A stretch of 64,000 nucleotides of DNA from WTKG01 sp963735005 (GCA_963735005.1 CAVTJA010000010.1:496001-560000); one strand, 5' to 3'; shown: positions 52,124 through 61,026, counted from the first letter of the stretch. The notes: a model not told the origin generated them from the letters alone. Translations and numbers: made by a program.

Positions 52124-52989
52124 CGCGGCTCCAAAACGTTCTGGCGCTGGCGCCCAAGGTGGTCGATCCCTAGTTCGACAACGTCGCCCGGCACCAAGTA
52201 CTGCGGCGGCTTCATCCCCATGCCGACGCCGGGTGGCGTTCCCGTGTTGATGAGGTCCCCGGGTTCGAGCACCATGAACTGGCTGAGGTAGTGGACGATG
52301 AATGCAGGGCTGAACACCATCGTGGACGTGTCGCCCGACTGGCGCCGCTCGCCGTTGACGTCGAGCCACATCGCGAGCCGCGAAACGTCCGGAATCTCGT
52401 CGGGAGTGGCGAGCCACGGGCCAGCGGGGTTGAAGGTCTCCGAGGACTTGCCCTTGACCCACTGCCCCGAGCGTTCGAGTTGGAAGTCGCGCTCGCTCAC
52501 GTCGTTGACGAGCACGTAGCCGGCGATCGCATCCGCCGCGGCTGCCTCGTCCTCGAGGTACGACGCCCGCCGACCCACAACGATGCCAAGCTCGACCTCC
52601 CAGTCGGTCTTGACGGACCCGCGCGGGATGCGGAGGCCGTCGTCCGGCCCAACCAACGTGTTGGGTGCCTTGTTGAACACAATCGGTTCCGCGGGCACCT
52701 GAGCGCCAGTTTCGGCCGCGTGGTCCGAGTAGTTGAGTCCAATGCAGAGAATCTGATGCGGCCGCGCGATTGGCGCACCAATGCGCTCGATCTCGCCCGA
52801 CGAGTTGCGGAAGGGGCGCGCGTCGCGCGTGCGGGTGGCGACTAGCGACTCCAGGGACTCGAGCCCCCCCGCGGCAAAGAACTCGCCGTCGTAGTCGTCT
52901 ACAGCGTCTGACACGTCCACGTAGTTGTCGGCGTCGAGCTTGACCACGGGGCGTTCATCGCCCACCGGCCCCAGTTTCATCAGCTTCAT
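52120..52989 (-). CDS. Fumarylacetoacetate hydrolase family protein, predicted 2,4-diketo-3-deoxy-L-fuconate hydrolase
   Basis: A 289-residue FAH-family enzyme. The core holds ILCIGLNYSDHAAETG, PNTLVGPDDGLRIP, DWEVELGIVVGRRASYLEDE (metal-binding Glu) and YVLVNDVSERDFQLERSGQW, then NTGTPPGVGMGMKPPQYLVP. The ERSGQW-KGKSSETFNP-GPWL pattern is typical of the 2,4-diketo-3-deoxy-L-fuconate/rhamnonate hydrolase group. It would yield pyruvate plus L-lactate. ATG 52989 follows GAGGGCAGG. 71 bp separate it from the upstream aldolase gene. Confidence 0.87.
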   Translation of the reverse strand: MKLMKLGPVGDERPVVKLDADNYVDVSDAVDDYDGEFFAAGGLESLESLVATRTRDARPFRNSSGEIERIGAPIARPHQILCIGLNYSDHAAETGAQVPAEPIVFNKAPNTLVGPDDGLRIPRGSVKTDWEVELGIVVGRRASYLEDEAAAADAIAGYVLVNDVSERDFQLERSGQWVKGKSSETFNPAGPWLATPDEIPDVSRLAMWLDVNGERRQSGDTSTMVFSPAFIVHYLSQFMVLEPGDLINTGTPPGVGMGMKPPQYLVPGDVVELGIDHLGRQRQNVLEPR

Positions 52990-53060
52990 TGCCTGCCCTC
53001 TTCTTCCCATCCGTATTGCCCGCCCCGACCTGCGCGGCCGGCGCCGTCATACCTGCTGGT

Positions 53061-53684
53061 CTAGTGGTCTATCGCCGCGCGGAACTCTCGCGCCCGCCGC
53101 TCGATCTCCTCGAATTGGTGCTCCGCGACGAGCTTGCGCGGCGCGATCCAACTCGTGCCGAGCGCCGCGACGCCCGCCTCCAGATACTCCGCGGCGTTCT
53201 CGAGGCCCACGCCGCCGCTCGGAACGAACTCCACCCCGGGAAATGGGCCGCGCATCGCGGCGATCCAGGCTGGCCCACCCAACTGCGCCGCGGGGAAGCA
53301 CTTGAGCACGGTTGCCCCTGCCTTGAGGGCCGCCATAACCTCCGACGGGGATGCGACTCCGGGGAAGACGTCCAGCCCGGCGGCTATCCCCGCGCGCACG
53401 ACGTCCTCGTCGAATCCAGGACTCACGATGAAGCTCGCGCCTGCCTCCGCGCACGCTTCGACCTCGCTCACCGTGGTGACCGTGCCTGCGCCGACTGTGA
53501 GCCCATCGAATCCCTTGAGCAACGCCATCGCTGGTAGCCCGGCAGGCGTGCGCAGGGTGATCTCCACGCAGTCCACCCCAGCCCGCACCAAGACCTCAGC
53601 GAGCGGGAGCGCGTCGTCCGCCGAGTCGAGGACGACTACAGGCAGCACCCGCGACCGGCGAAGGGTCTCCAGTGCCCGTCCCAT
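53061..53684 (-). CDS. eda: KDPG/KHG aldolase (2-keto-3-deoxy-6-phosphogluconate aldolase)
   Basis: A 207-residue class I aldolase. The barrel motifs are clear: CVEITLRTPAGL (catalytic Glu), LTVGAGTVTT, FIVSPGFDEDV, and TVLKCFPAAQLGG, where Lys forms the Schiff base, then FVPSGGVGLEN. It splits KDPG (or a relative) into pyruvate and glyceraldehyde 3-phosphate. ATG 53684 overlaps the upstream stop (TGATG); ATG 53699 would add five residues. With the PfkB kinase at 62.7 kb it forms the phosphorylating end of the second arm. Confidence 0.9.
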   Translation of the reverse strand: MGRALETLRRSRVLPVVVLDSADDALPLAEVLVRAGVDCVEITLRTPAGLPAMALLKGFDGLTVGAGTVTTVSEVEACAEAGASFIVSPGFDEDVVRAGIAAGLDVFPGVASPSEVMAALKAGATVLKCFPAAQLGGPAWIAAMRGPFPGVEFVPSGGVGLENAAEYLEAGVAALGTSWIAPRKLVAEHQFEEIERRAREFRAAIDH

Positions 53685-54439
53685 CAGCGGCCCAACCATC
53701 CGCCGTCGACGGGAAGGATCACGCCAGACACGTAGTCAGATGCCGGGGAGGCGAGGAAGACGGTCGCGCCAGCCATGTCGCCGGCCTTGCCCCAACGTCC
53801 GGCCGGGATCCTCGACAAGATCGCGGAGCTACGCTCCGGGTCGTCCTGAAGGGCCTGGGTGTTGTCTGTCGCCATGTACCCGGGAGCGATCGCGTTGACG
53901 TTGACGCCGAGCGACGCCCACTCATTCGAGAGTGCGCGCACGAGCCCCGCGAGGCCGGATTTGGCCGCTGCGTAGCCCGGCACCGTGATGCCTCCCTGAA
54001 AACTGAGCAGGCTCGCGGTGAAGATGACTTTGCCGCGGCCCTTGTCGAGCATCGGCCGGGCCAGAGCTTGGGTCAGCACGAACTGACTCGTCAGGTTCAC
54101 CTCGAGCACGCGGTCCCAGTCCTCAAGCGGATGTGAAACCGCAGGCGCGCGCGCGATGGTGCCCGCGTTGTTCACGAGGATATCGGGGGCGCGCTCCGCC
54201 AACTCGGCGCCGAGCGCCACGACCGCCTCGCGATCCCCGAAGTCAGCCGTCCTTACTTCGCACGTGCGCCCGAGCGCCCTAATCTCGTCGACCACGTCGT
54301 CGTCTTCGGACATTTGCGCGCTGACGCCGATGATGTCCGCCCCCGCCGTGGCAAGCGCCACCGCCATGCCACGGCCGAGGCCGCGCCGCGCGCCGGTGAC
54401 CACGGCCGTGCGGCCCGAAAGGTCAAACATCGTGTTCAT
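53684..54439 (-). CDS. kduD: 2-dehydro-3-deoxy-D-gluconate 5-dehydrogenase (KduD-like SDR)
   Basis: A 251-residue SDR with cofactor loop TGARRGLGRG, NNAGTIARAPAV, the catalytic stretch SLLSFQGGITVPGYAAAKSG (Ser, Tyr, Lys) and GYMATDNTQALQDDPERSS-AILSRIPAGRWG. This last block closely matches E. coli KduD, which reduces 5-keto-4-deoxyuronate-derived 2,5-diketo-3-deoxygluconate to KDG. The usual partner KduI is not in the window. The start overlaps the ADH stop (ATGA), and the stop overlaps the aldolase gene. Confidence 0.85.
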   Translation of the reverse strand: MNTMFDLSGRTAVVTGARRGLGRGMAVALATAGADIIGVSAQMSEDDDVVDEIRALGRTCEVRTADFGDREAVVALGAELAERAPDILVNNAGTIARAPAVSHPLEDWDRVLEVNLTSQFVLTQALARPMLDKGRGKVIFTASLLSFQGGITVPGYAAAKSGLAGLVRALSNEWASLGVNVNAIAPGYMATDNTQALQDDPERSSAILSRIPAGRWGKAGDMAGATVFLASPASDYVSGVILPVDGGWLGR

Positions 54440-55473
54440 TGAGCGGTCCTTTGCGTCGTCCCTGCAACATCAACGAGAATCTTCATTGCCGCGCCCTTTT
54501 CAAGGTCCAGTAGCGCCTGCTCGGTTTGTTCGAGCGGCACCGCCTTGGTGATCAAACGCGACGTCGGAATACGGCCGCCGGCAAGCAGTTCAACCGCGCG
54601 CTCGAAGTCGCTGCGCTGGTAAACCCTCGCGCCAAGAATGGTGAGTTCCTTCCAGAACACCTGCTGCAGATTCACCTCGCGCGGGGCCGAGTGAATCGCA
54701 ACGACGACGATGGTGCCGCGCACCTTGGCGAGCGCGGTAGTCAGCCCCACGGGAGCCGCCGCACCGGAAACTTCGAAAACAACATCGGCCCCGTTGCCGC
54801 CCGTCCACGATGAGACTTCACTGGCCACGTCACCTGACGCGTCAAGTGCGCGGAATCCAAGAGACTCAGCGACCTCGCGGCGCCCAGCATCGAGCTCCAC
54901 GACTGCGACGCGCGCGCCCGCGTCACGCGCTACGCACGCGATCAACAAGCCGATCGGCCCTCCGCCAAGGACCACCACAGCGTCCGCGGTTTGGAGACCA
55001 GACCTGCGGACGTCGTGCACGGCGACGGCCGTCGGTTCGGCAAGCGCGGCGGTCGCGAGGTCAAGCGCGGCCGGGAGCGCCACCAGGGTCGTAGCGGGCA
55101 CGGTCCAGAGTTCCTGCAGCGCGCCGGGAGAGTCGATGCCCATGAACTGGAGGTTCTGGCAGATGTGTTGGAAGCCCGCGTGGCAGGCGGAGCAGGTGCC
55201 GTCCCAAATCAGCGGCATCACGGAGACCGGGTCGCCAACCGCCCAGCCCTCGACGTCCGGGCCGACGGACTCGACAGTTCCCGACATCTCGTGGCCAAAA
55301 ACCAAGGGCCGCTTGACTCGCCCGTCCATGTGGCCATGGAAGATGTGGAGATCGGTGCCGCACAGTCCGACGTGCGAGACACGGACCCTAACCTCCCCGC
55401 TCGCTGGGCGAGCGGGTTCGATCGTGTCGACGACGATGTTGCCATCGCCGACGTAAGAGGCGCTGTTCGACAT
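54436..55473 (-). CDS. Zinc-dependent medium-chain dehydrogenase of the sugar-acid arm
   Basis: A 345-residue MDR with catalytic zinc ligands in GLCGTDLHIF and GHEMSGTVESVG, and Rossmann loop VVLGGGPIGLLIACVARDAG. The structural-zinc loop reads D-G-T-C-S-A-C-...-C: the first of the four usual Cys is Asp (DGTCSACHAGFQHIC). The protein resembles L-idonate/L-threonine/sorbitol dehydrogenases. It is first of a five-gene unit with KduD, KDPG aldolase, FAH and SDR, so it may oxidise an aldonate at C5 or C3. ATG 55473 follows AAAGGAA; operator B is about 45 bp upstream. Confidence 0.85.
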   Translation of the reverse strand: MSNSASYVGDGNIVVDTIEPARPASGEVRVRVSHVGLCGTDLHIFHGHMDGRVKRPLVFGHEMSGTVESVGPDVEGWAVGDPVSVMPLIWDGTCSACHAGFQHICQNLQFMGIDSPGALQELWTVPATTLVALPAALDLATAALAEPTAVAVHDVRRSGLQTADAVVVLGGGPIGLLIACVARDAGARVAVVELDAGRREVAESLGFRALDASGDVASEVSSWTGGNGADVVFEVSGAAAPVGLTTALAKVRGTIVVVAIHSAPREVNLQQVFWKELTILGARVYQRSDFERAVELLAGGRIPTSRLITKAVPLEQTEQALLDLEKGAAMKILVDVAGTTQRTAQ

Positions 55474-55516
55474 CGGATTCCTTTCAATTTGTCGAGCGCT
55501 CCCTTGCGCTCGCTTT

Positions 55517-55532
55517 AACATCATACGTATGC
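55517..55532. promoter_or_regulatory. Candidate GntR operator B, upstream of the ADH-KduD operon
   Basis: AACATCATACGTATGC contains the perfect palindrome CATACGTATG (55522-55531). The 11 bases ACATCATACGT recur exactly, on the other strand, at operator E near 61.2 kb. It is 44 bp before the ADH start. Confidence 0.6.
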
Positions 55533-55626
55533 TCTCGCTACTAGGCTACGCCTATGCGACCGGAGGCGCGAAGCCCCAAAACCCCCGGGAGGGGGTGGGC
55601 TCGATCTCCATTCGGCGTGAAAACAA

Positions 55627-55642
55627 ATGATATGTGATGTAT
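55627..55642. promoter_or_regulatory. Candidate GntR operator C, upstream of the second dehydratase
   Basis: ATGATATGTGATGTAT; its reverse complement begins ATACATCA, as does that of operator E. It lies 46 bp before the ATG of the enolase-superfamily gene, in the same 214-bp divergent region as operator B. Confidence 0.5.
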
Positions 55643-55687
55643 TCTGCGTAGGTGCGGTGATAGCCGCGAACTTGACCAAGGGCGACC

Positions 55688-56845
55688 ATGAAGATCACGG
55701 GTTACCGCACCCTTCAAACGATCCACGACTGGGGTCGGCCCGTCGGCGACGTCAACGGGCACATTGCGTCTGGCATCACCGAGGTTCCCGTGGTCATCCT
55801 CGAGACCGATGAAGGCGTGACGGGCGTTGCCACCGGCTCCCACCAAGACCTTGCACGGCTGTTCCCGGCCATCGAGGGGGAAGACCCCAGAGCCGTCTCA
55901 ACTCTGTACGATCGCATGCTGGCGCGCGTTTTCAAGGCGAGCCACGCAGGGGCGACTTTCGGCGGTATCGGCACCTTCGACACGGCACTGTGGGACATCA
56001 AGGCCAAGCTCGCAGGCGAGCCCTTGTGGCGCCTGCTGGGCGCGCGCGACCGTTTCATTTCGGGTTACGCATCAGGTCTGGACATTGCGCTCGACGACGA
56101 GCAGTTGGCAGCCTTCTACGACCGAATGGCCGCGCGCGGCTACCGCAGCGCGAAGCTCAAGGGCGGGCTCGACGTCGACGCGGACATCCGTCGGCTAGGC
56201 ATCATTGCCGACGCCCTTCGCGTCAACACGCCTCACCCAGGCCTCATGCTCGACGCCAACGAATCGTGGAACCTTAAGCAGGCCGTTCGCTACGTCGCCA
56301 GGATCGAGGAGGTGCACGACCTCACCTGGGTCGAAGAGCCCCTGCGCCGGTGGGACGCGGAAGGCCACGCGAAGCTAAGTTCCTCCGTGCGCGCCGCGGT
56401 AGCCACGGGCGAAAATCTGACCGGCCTCGAGCAATTCAACCCGCTGTTCAACGCTGGCGGCATCGACATCGTGCAGGCAGCCGCGACGTGGGGAATTACC
56501 CACCTGCTACGCGTGGGCATGGCCGCACACAGCAGAGACCTACCGATGAGCCCCGTTGGGCTCACTGCGAACCTGTCCGTCGCGCACGCAGCCGCTTCGC
56601 TGCCAAACCACCTTTCTGCTGAAGTCCAGGACGTTGGCGCCCCGTTCGGCGTGCGTTTTGACGCCGAATATAGCGACGGCGGTATCGTGCTGGGCGACCA
56701 GCCCGGAGGCGGGATCACCGTCGACGAGGCCGCGATCTCTTCGCTCGAGAACAGTGAACAGGGTTGGCGCGCCGAGGCGGGCCCGCACGTGCGGCCGTCG
56801 CGAGCGGGCCTGCGCCTTTCTGCCGGACCAGACAAAGGCGCCTAG
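55688..56845 (+). CDS. Enolase-superfamily (mandelate racemase/MLE) sugar-acid dehydratase
   Basis: A 385-residue enzyme of the MR group: N-terminal capping domain (residues 1-130), barrel with KxG base motif SAKLKGGLD, metal ligands in LMLDANESW, WVEEPL and ATGENLTGLEQF, and a further His in HSRDLPMSPVG. It is only remotely like the fuconate dehydratase at 43.8 kb. The C-terminal 30 residues are Arg/Ala-rich. The substrate is an aldonic or aldaric acid that I cannot name; galactonate or talarate-type dehydratases are possible. A GntR gene follows on the same strand. Confidence 0.82.
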   Translation: MKITGYRTLQTIHDWGRPVGDVNGHIASGITEVPVVILETDEGVTGVATGSHQDLARLFPAIEGEDPRAVSTLYDRMLARVFKASHAGATFGGIGTFDTALWDIKAKLAGEPLWRLLGARDRFISGYASGLDIALDDEQLAAFYDRMAARGYRSAKLKGGLDVDADIRRLGIIADALRVNTPHPGLMLDANESWNLKQAVRYVARIEEVHDLTWVEEPLRRWDAEGHAKLSSSVRAAVATGENLTGLEQFNPLFNAGGIDIVQAAATWGITHLLRVGMAAHSRDLPMSPVGLTANLSVAHAAASLPNHLSAEVQDVGAPFGVRFDAEYSDGGIVLGDQPGGGITVDEAAISSLENSEQGWRAEAGPHVRPSRAGLRLSAGPDKGA

Positions 56846-56961
56846 CGGCCGCAAACGTGCGGACGCCGCTAGTACGCCGCACGTCGCGCGCTCCGCGACG
56901 ATACTGTCGCGCACGCGAGCGTTTCTCGGGCCAAAGTGCCGTGTCACCGTAGGATGGACTC

Positions 56962-57741
56962 ATGACGACCGATGGGCTTGAGCCAACAACAACGGGCAAA
57001 GCGAGTCCACGGTCCATCTTGGGTGACGGCGCCGCACGTGTACCCGCGGCAAGGCTGGGCACGGCCGTCGTCAGGGATCTCGTTGCCGCCATCGTTACGG
57101 GTGAAGTGGCCCCAGGCGGCATCCTCCCTCCTGAGGCAATTCTCGGACGGCAGTTCGGGGTTAGCCGGACGGTTATTCGCGAGTCCGTGAAGCGCTTGCA
57201 GGAGAAGGGCCTGGTGACGGTCAGCCAGGGTCGCGGCACGATTGTCAATCCCGCGAGCGCGTGGAACGTCCTCGATCCCGACGTGCTTTCGGAACTCGTC
57301 GACCACGACGAGTCGCTGGAAGTTCTCGACGAGCTTGCGGTCGTTCGCGGCAGCCTCGAGGCAACCATGGCGCGCGCAGCGGCAGAACGCCAAACCCCCA
57401 TCCGATCCGCAGAGTTGCGGCATACGTTCGAACGAGCGGCAGCGAGCATCGACGACCTCGCTGCCTACAACGAAGCCGACGCAGCATTCCACAGCGTGAT
57501 CATGGAACAGTCAGGCAACCGGCTGGCGGCCAACATCACAAGGATCATGTTTACCCGCGCCCGTGAGAGCCGGCGCTTTACCGGCATCACCATCGCAAAC
57601 GCCGCAAAGTTCGCCCTCGAGGAGCACCGCGCGATTCTCGAGGCGATCGTCTCCGGCGACGGCGACACCGCGGCCACGACGATGCGTGACCACATCGCGA
57701 AATCGTGGGCGCGGCGACGTCCGAGTGGCTCCACCGGCTAA
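56962..57741 (+). CDS. GntR family regulator, FadR subfamily, in the sugar-acid region
   Basis: A 259-residue FadR-type regulator with winged helix (GGILPPEAILGRQFGVSRTV, RESVKRLQEKGLVTVSQGRG) and FCD domain (LDELAVVRGSLEATMARAAA, NEADAAFHSVIMEQSGNRLA). It is the best candidate to bind operators A to E, since it lies within the cluster and is adjacent to operators B and C. It likely detects a sugar acid. ATG 56962 is 116 bp after the dehydratase gene. A convergent permease gene follows. Confidence 0.9.
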   Translation: MTTDGLEPTTTGKASPRSILGDGAARVPAARLGTAVVRDLVAAIVTGEVAPGGILPPEAILGRQFGVSRTVIRESVKRLQEKGLVTVSQGRGTIVNPASAWNVLDPDVLSELVDHDESLEVLDELAVVRGSLEATMARAAAERQTPIRSAELRHTFERAAASIDDLAAYNEADAAFHSVIMEQSGNRLAANITRIMFTRARESRRFTGITIANAAKFALEEHRAILEAIVSGDGDTAATTMRDHIAKSWARRRPSGSTG

Positions 57742-57768
57742 GAGCCGAGCCACGTCCTGCGGAACTGG

Positions 57769-58692
57769 TTACTCCTTCACCCCGCCAGCGGTCAGGCCAG
57801 AGACCAGGAACCGCTGTGAGAACAGGAACACAATCATGACCGGGGCGACGGAGATGAGCGTCGCGAGCGCGAGTTCCGGGAGGCTTATGGTGATCGACGA
57901 CACGGTCGTCGGATTGAACGCGGGAACGTTAGAGATCAGCTCCGCCAGACCCACCTGAACGGGCGACTTGCGTCCCGCCTCCATCACAAATGGCAGGAAG
58001 TAGTTGTTCCAGTTGGTCACAAAGTTGAAGAACCCGACGAGTGCAATAACGGGAGTGGCAAGCGGCATCGCGATTTTCAGGAAGACCTTGAACTCGCCTG
58101 CCCCGTCGATGCGGGCCGCGTCAAGCAGGTCACTTGAAATGTTTGTGGAGAAGTAGATGTACGTCAGGTACACGCCGAACGGGAAGAACGAGAACGGCAA
58201 TATAACTGCCCACGGCGTTCCGACAAGGTGCACTGCGTTGACCTCGAGGAATATAGGCAACACGAGCGCCGTATTGGGAATAAGCATCACCATGAGGGTC
58301 AAGGCGAGCAGCGTGCGGCGATACTTGAAGTCCGTCAAGGCGAGCGCGTAGCCAGCAGGAACCGTCACGAGAAGCGTGATGACGAGGGCGACCCCAGAGT
58401 AGAGCGCCGAGTTGCCAAGCCACGTCCAGATGATGCCGTCCTGGAACGTCACCAACTCGTTCCAGTTTTCGGCGAGCTGCCCGAACGAGCCAAAGCTCAG
58501 CGGGTGCTCGCCAGCGAGACCAATCAGCTGGGTGTCCGACTTTGTCGGAGCGAACAACAGCCACAGGACGGGAACGACGAAGAAGAACGTGAAGAATGCG
58601 ATGACCAGCCCCACAAAGGCTCGACCTACCCACCGGCCAGGCGCAAAGGCGGTGGATTCGGTCTTGGTCTTAGCGGCGCTCAAAGAGTCCAC
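57769..58692 (-). CDS. Carbohydrate ABC transporter permease (CUT1, MalG type)
   Basis: A 307-residue permease with six helices and the cytoplasmic EAA loop DAARIDGAGEFKVFLKIAMPL. Its N-terminal helix and TDFKYRRTLLALTLMVMLIP are standard for MalG-type subunits. It overlaps the previous permease by 23 bp if GTG 58692 is used; TTG 58683, after AGAGGTGG, is an equally good start. The importer has no ATPase gene here; CUT1 systems in actinobacteria often share a common MsiK-like ATPase. Confidence 0.88.
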   Translation of the reverse strand: MDSLSAAKTKTESTAFAPGRWVGRAFVGLVIAFFTFFFVVPVLWLLFAPTKSDTQLIGLAGEHPLSFGSFGQLAENWNELVTFQDGIIWTWLGNSALYSGVALVITLLVTVPAGYALALTDFKYRRTLLALTLMVMLIPNTALVLPIFLEVNAVHLVGTPWAVILPFSFFPFGVYLTYIYFSTNISSDLLDAARIDGAGEFKVFLKIAMPLATPVIALVGFFNFVTNWNNYFLPFVMEAGRKSPVQVGLAELISNVPAFNPTTVSSITISLPELALATLISVAPVMIVFLFSQRFLVSGLTAGGVKE

Positions 58693-59614
58693 CTCTGAAG
58701 ACGAACACTGCCGCGAGTGCCATCGCCACTATCAGCAGCATGACTGAGATCGCTGCCGAACCGTTGAAGTCGGATTGCGGGCCGAAGGCGAAGATGTAAG
58801 CAAGCTGATTGAGCGAATAGTCCTTGGGGACGATGCCGCGGCTCGCCAGGCTGAGTATCTTCGGCTCAACGAACAACTGTGTGCCTGCGGCGAGCGAAAT
58901 GATGGCCATGTAGGCGATCCACTTCCGCAGCAGGGGAATCTGGATGTACAAGGCGGTCTGCAACGGGCCTGCGCCGTCGATGCGCGCGGCCTCCATCACT
59001 TCGGAGGAAATGTTGTTCAGTGCGCCATACATAATGATCATCCAGCCGCCGGCGCCGGTCCAGAAGGCAATCACCGTGAAGATCACGGGAAGGTTGTCCT
59101 GCGCGACGGCTTGTGTGAAGTTCTCGAAACCGAGTTGGTTCAGCAGCGACGACACGGGGCTAACAGTGGGGTCGAGCACGAACAGCCACAGCATGACGCT
59201 CGCGGAACCCGCCAGCGCGCCGGGAATATAGAACAGGAACCTCGACGTAGACGAGAGCCACCTCACGCGAATCGAGTGCACGACGAGAGCCAGCAGCACG
59301 ACGAACACGATCAGCGCGGCCATCCAGATCCCGACGAACGATGCGACATGGATCACGGCAGGGCCGAATCGGAAATCACCAAAGACGTTCGCGAAGTTGT
59401 CGAAGCCGACGAATTTGCCGCCCTTCGTAAACGAAAGGTAGAGGGCATAGACCATGGGCCCAATGCCGAATGCCAGGAGCAGAAACGCGTAGCCGCTTGA
59501 GAACGAGTAGCCCATCATCGACTGCGCGTGGTCCCGGCGTCGTGGCGCCCGGGAAACCTGCTGCCGCCCCGGTGAGGGGGCGGCAGCAGGTGCCGTGGTT
59601 TTTGCGTCAGTAAT
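58670..59614 (-). CDS. Carbohydrate ABC transporter permease (CUT1, MalF type), possible ATT start
   Basis: A 314-residue permease with six helices (first at GYAFLLLAFGIGPMVYALYL) and EAA loop EAARIDGAGPLQTALYIQIP. No ATG, GTG or TTG stands at the expected N-terminus. AAAGGG followed seven bases later by ATT (59614) gives TDAKTTAPAAAPSPGR, the usual kind of lead for such permeases. Other starts are ATG 59683, which would overlap the SBP gene by 55 bp, or ATG at MMGYSFSS, which would truncate it. So ATT is the best-placed start, or the base is in error. Confidence 0.82.
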   Translation of the reverse strand: MTDAKTTAPAAAPSPGRQQVSRAPRRRDHAQSMMGYSFSSGYAFLLLAFGIGPMVYALYLSFTKGGKFVGFDNFANVFGDFRFGPAVIHVASFVGIWMAALIVFVVLLALVVHSIRVRWLSSTSRFLFYIPGALAGSASVMLWLFVLDPTVSPVSSLLNQLGFENFTQAVAQDNLPVIFTVIAFWTGAGGWMIIMYGALNNISSEVMEAARIDGAGPLQTALYIQIPLLRKWIAYMAIISLAAGTQLFVEPKILSLASRGIVPKDYSLNQLAYIFAFGPQSDFNGSAAISVMLLIVAMALAAVFVFRGGLFERR

Positions 59615-59628
59615 GATCTTTCCCTTTG

Positions 59629-61026
59629 CTACTTGACGTCGTAACCGTTGACTTTGGCGTCGTTCTCGTAGCGAGTCTTCCACTCGTCGACAACCGAGGC
59701 AATCGTCTTGCCGTCGGCAAGAGCGGGGACAACGATCTCCGCCCAGGCAGGTTCGGAGCTAAACGACAGCGTCGAACCCCAGCCGCCCCAGATGTTGCTG
59801 GCTCCCTCGCTGACAACGTCCTTGAACGTGTCGGAGTTTGCCCAGTAACCGCTGCTGGCCTGGACGTCCAACCACTTGTCAGCAGTGGCCTGGTGCGCCG
59901 GGAGGCCGGTGATGTACTGGACAGACTTAGGTCCAGCCACCGCGTACTCGAGGAACGTACCCACGGCCGCGAGGTTGGTCGAGTGGCTCGATCCGTACCA
60001 GAAGCCACCACCGACGTTTCCGGTGGCAATCGGCTCGCCGTCCCAGTGCAGGGCGTTAGAAACACCCCACGTGCCAGGGGCCGCGTCGAGGATTCCAGGG
60101 TTCTGGATGATTCCTCCGGTGAACCAGGTCGGTCCCGGGATTCCCAGCACCTTGTCCTTGTACTTCGCGGGGAAGTCGGGCGTGAAGAGGCCCTCGGTCA
60201 CAAGCGTTCCGTTCGCGTACATGTGGTCCATCAGTGCAATCATGCGCTGCGAGTGGTCGTCCGAGAAGTTAGCCGAGAACGTGTTGCCGTCCAGCGTGTA
60301 GATCGGCGCCTGCGCGCTCCACATGTTCGAGAGCACTGCGGTGAATGGGTCACCGATCGAGCCCAAGATGTATCCGGGGTGCTCGGCAGCAACCTTGTCG
60401 CCAAGCGCCTCGTACTCTTCCCACGTCTTCGGGATGTCGTACCCGAACTTGTCGAACAGCTCCTTGTTGTACCAGAACAGCACGGGAGCCAGGTTGTCGC
60501 GGGCTCCGTAGATGTTGCCGTCGACGGTCACCGGGCCGTGTGCGCCCGGCGTGTAGCCGTCAAGGATTGCGTTATCCACGACGCCCAGGTTCAGCGGAGC
60601 CGCGTAGGCCTGCTTGCCGTTGATTTCCTTGGCTGCCCAAGAAGCGTCGTTGACCTGCGTCGACCACACGACGTCGGGCCAGCCTTCGCCTGCCTGGTCA
60701 AACAGCGAGATCTTCGTGTGGAAGGAGTCGGTACCGCCGGCGTTGCCGTCGTACGTCTCTAGGTTCACCTTGATTTCAGGGTGATCCTTGATGAACTCCT
60801 CAACGATGGCCGAACGGTCAGCGTCCGTCCAAATGGTGATCGCGCTGTTCGGGTCCTGCGGTGCGGTCGGGAACCCATAGGGGCTGTCCGCTGTAGTAGT
60901 TGTGTCGGTGGGTTCAGGGGTTTTGTCGCCCGAGCACGCAGTCGCCATTAGCGCAATGCCGGCTGCCGCCGCGCTGAGCCCAATGAGACGTGGTGTGCGG
61001 GAAACAGTGCCTCGGAAATAGGACAT
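59629..61026 (-). CDS. Extracellular solute-binding lipoprotein of a CUT1 importer
   Basis: A 465-residue lipoprotein with lipobox LMATACSGDK. The mature part is a large solute-binding protein (family 1): NSAITIWTDADRSAIVEEFI, GEGWPDVVWSTQVND, APVLFWYNKELFDKFGYDIP, and GWGSTLSFSSEPAWAEI. CUT1 proteins of this size usually bind oligosaccharides or di-sugars. ATG 61026 follows GGAGGAGACAAG. First of three CUT1 genes. Operator D lies 75 bp upstream in the divergent region. Confidence 0.9.
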   Translation of the reverse strand: MSYFRGTVSRTPRLIGLSAAAAGIALMATACSGDKTPEPTDTTTTADSPYGFPTAPQDPNSAITIWTDADRSAIVEEFIKDHPEIKVNLETYDGNAGGTDSFHTKISLFDQAGEGWPDVVWSTQVNDASWAAKEINGKQAYAAPLNLGVVDNAILDGYTPGAHGPVTVDGNIYGARDNLAPVLFWYNKELFDKFGYDIPKTWEEYEALGDKVAAEHPGYILGSIGDPFTAVLSNMWSAQAPIYTLDGNTFSANFSDDHSQRMIALMDHMYANGTLVTEGLFTPDFPAKYKDKVLGIPGPTWFTGGIIQNPGILDAAPGTWGVSNALHWDGEPIATGNVGGGFWYGSSHSTNLAAVGTFLEYAVAGPKSVQYITGLPAHQATADKWLDVQASSGYWANSDTFKDVVSEGASNIWGGWGSTLSFSSEPAWAEIVVPALADGKTIASVVDEWKTRYENDAKVNGYDVK

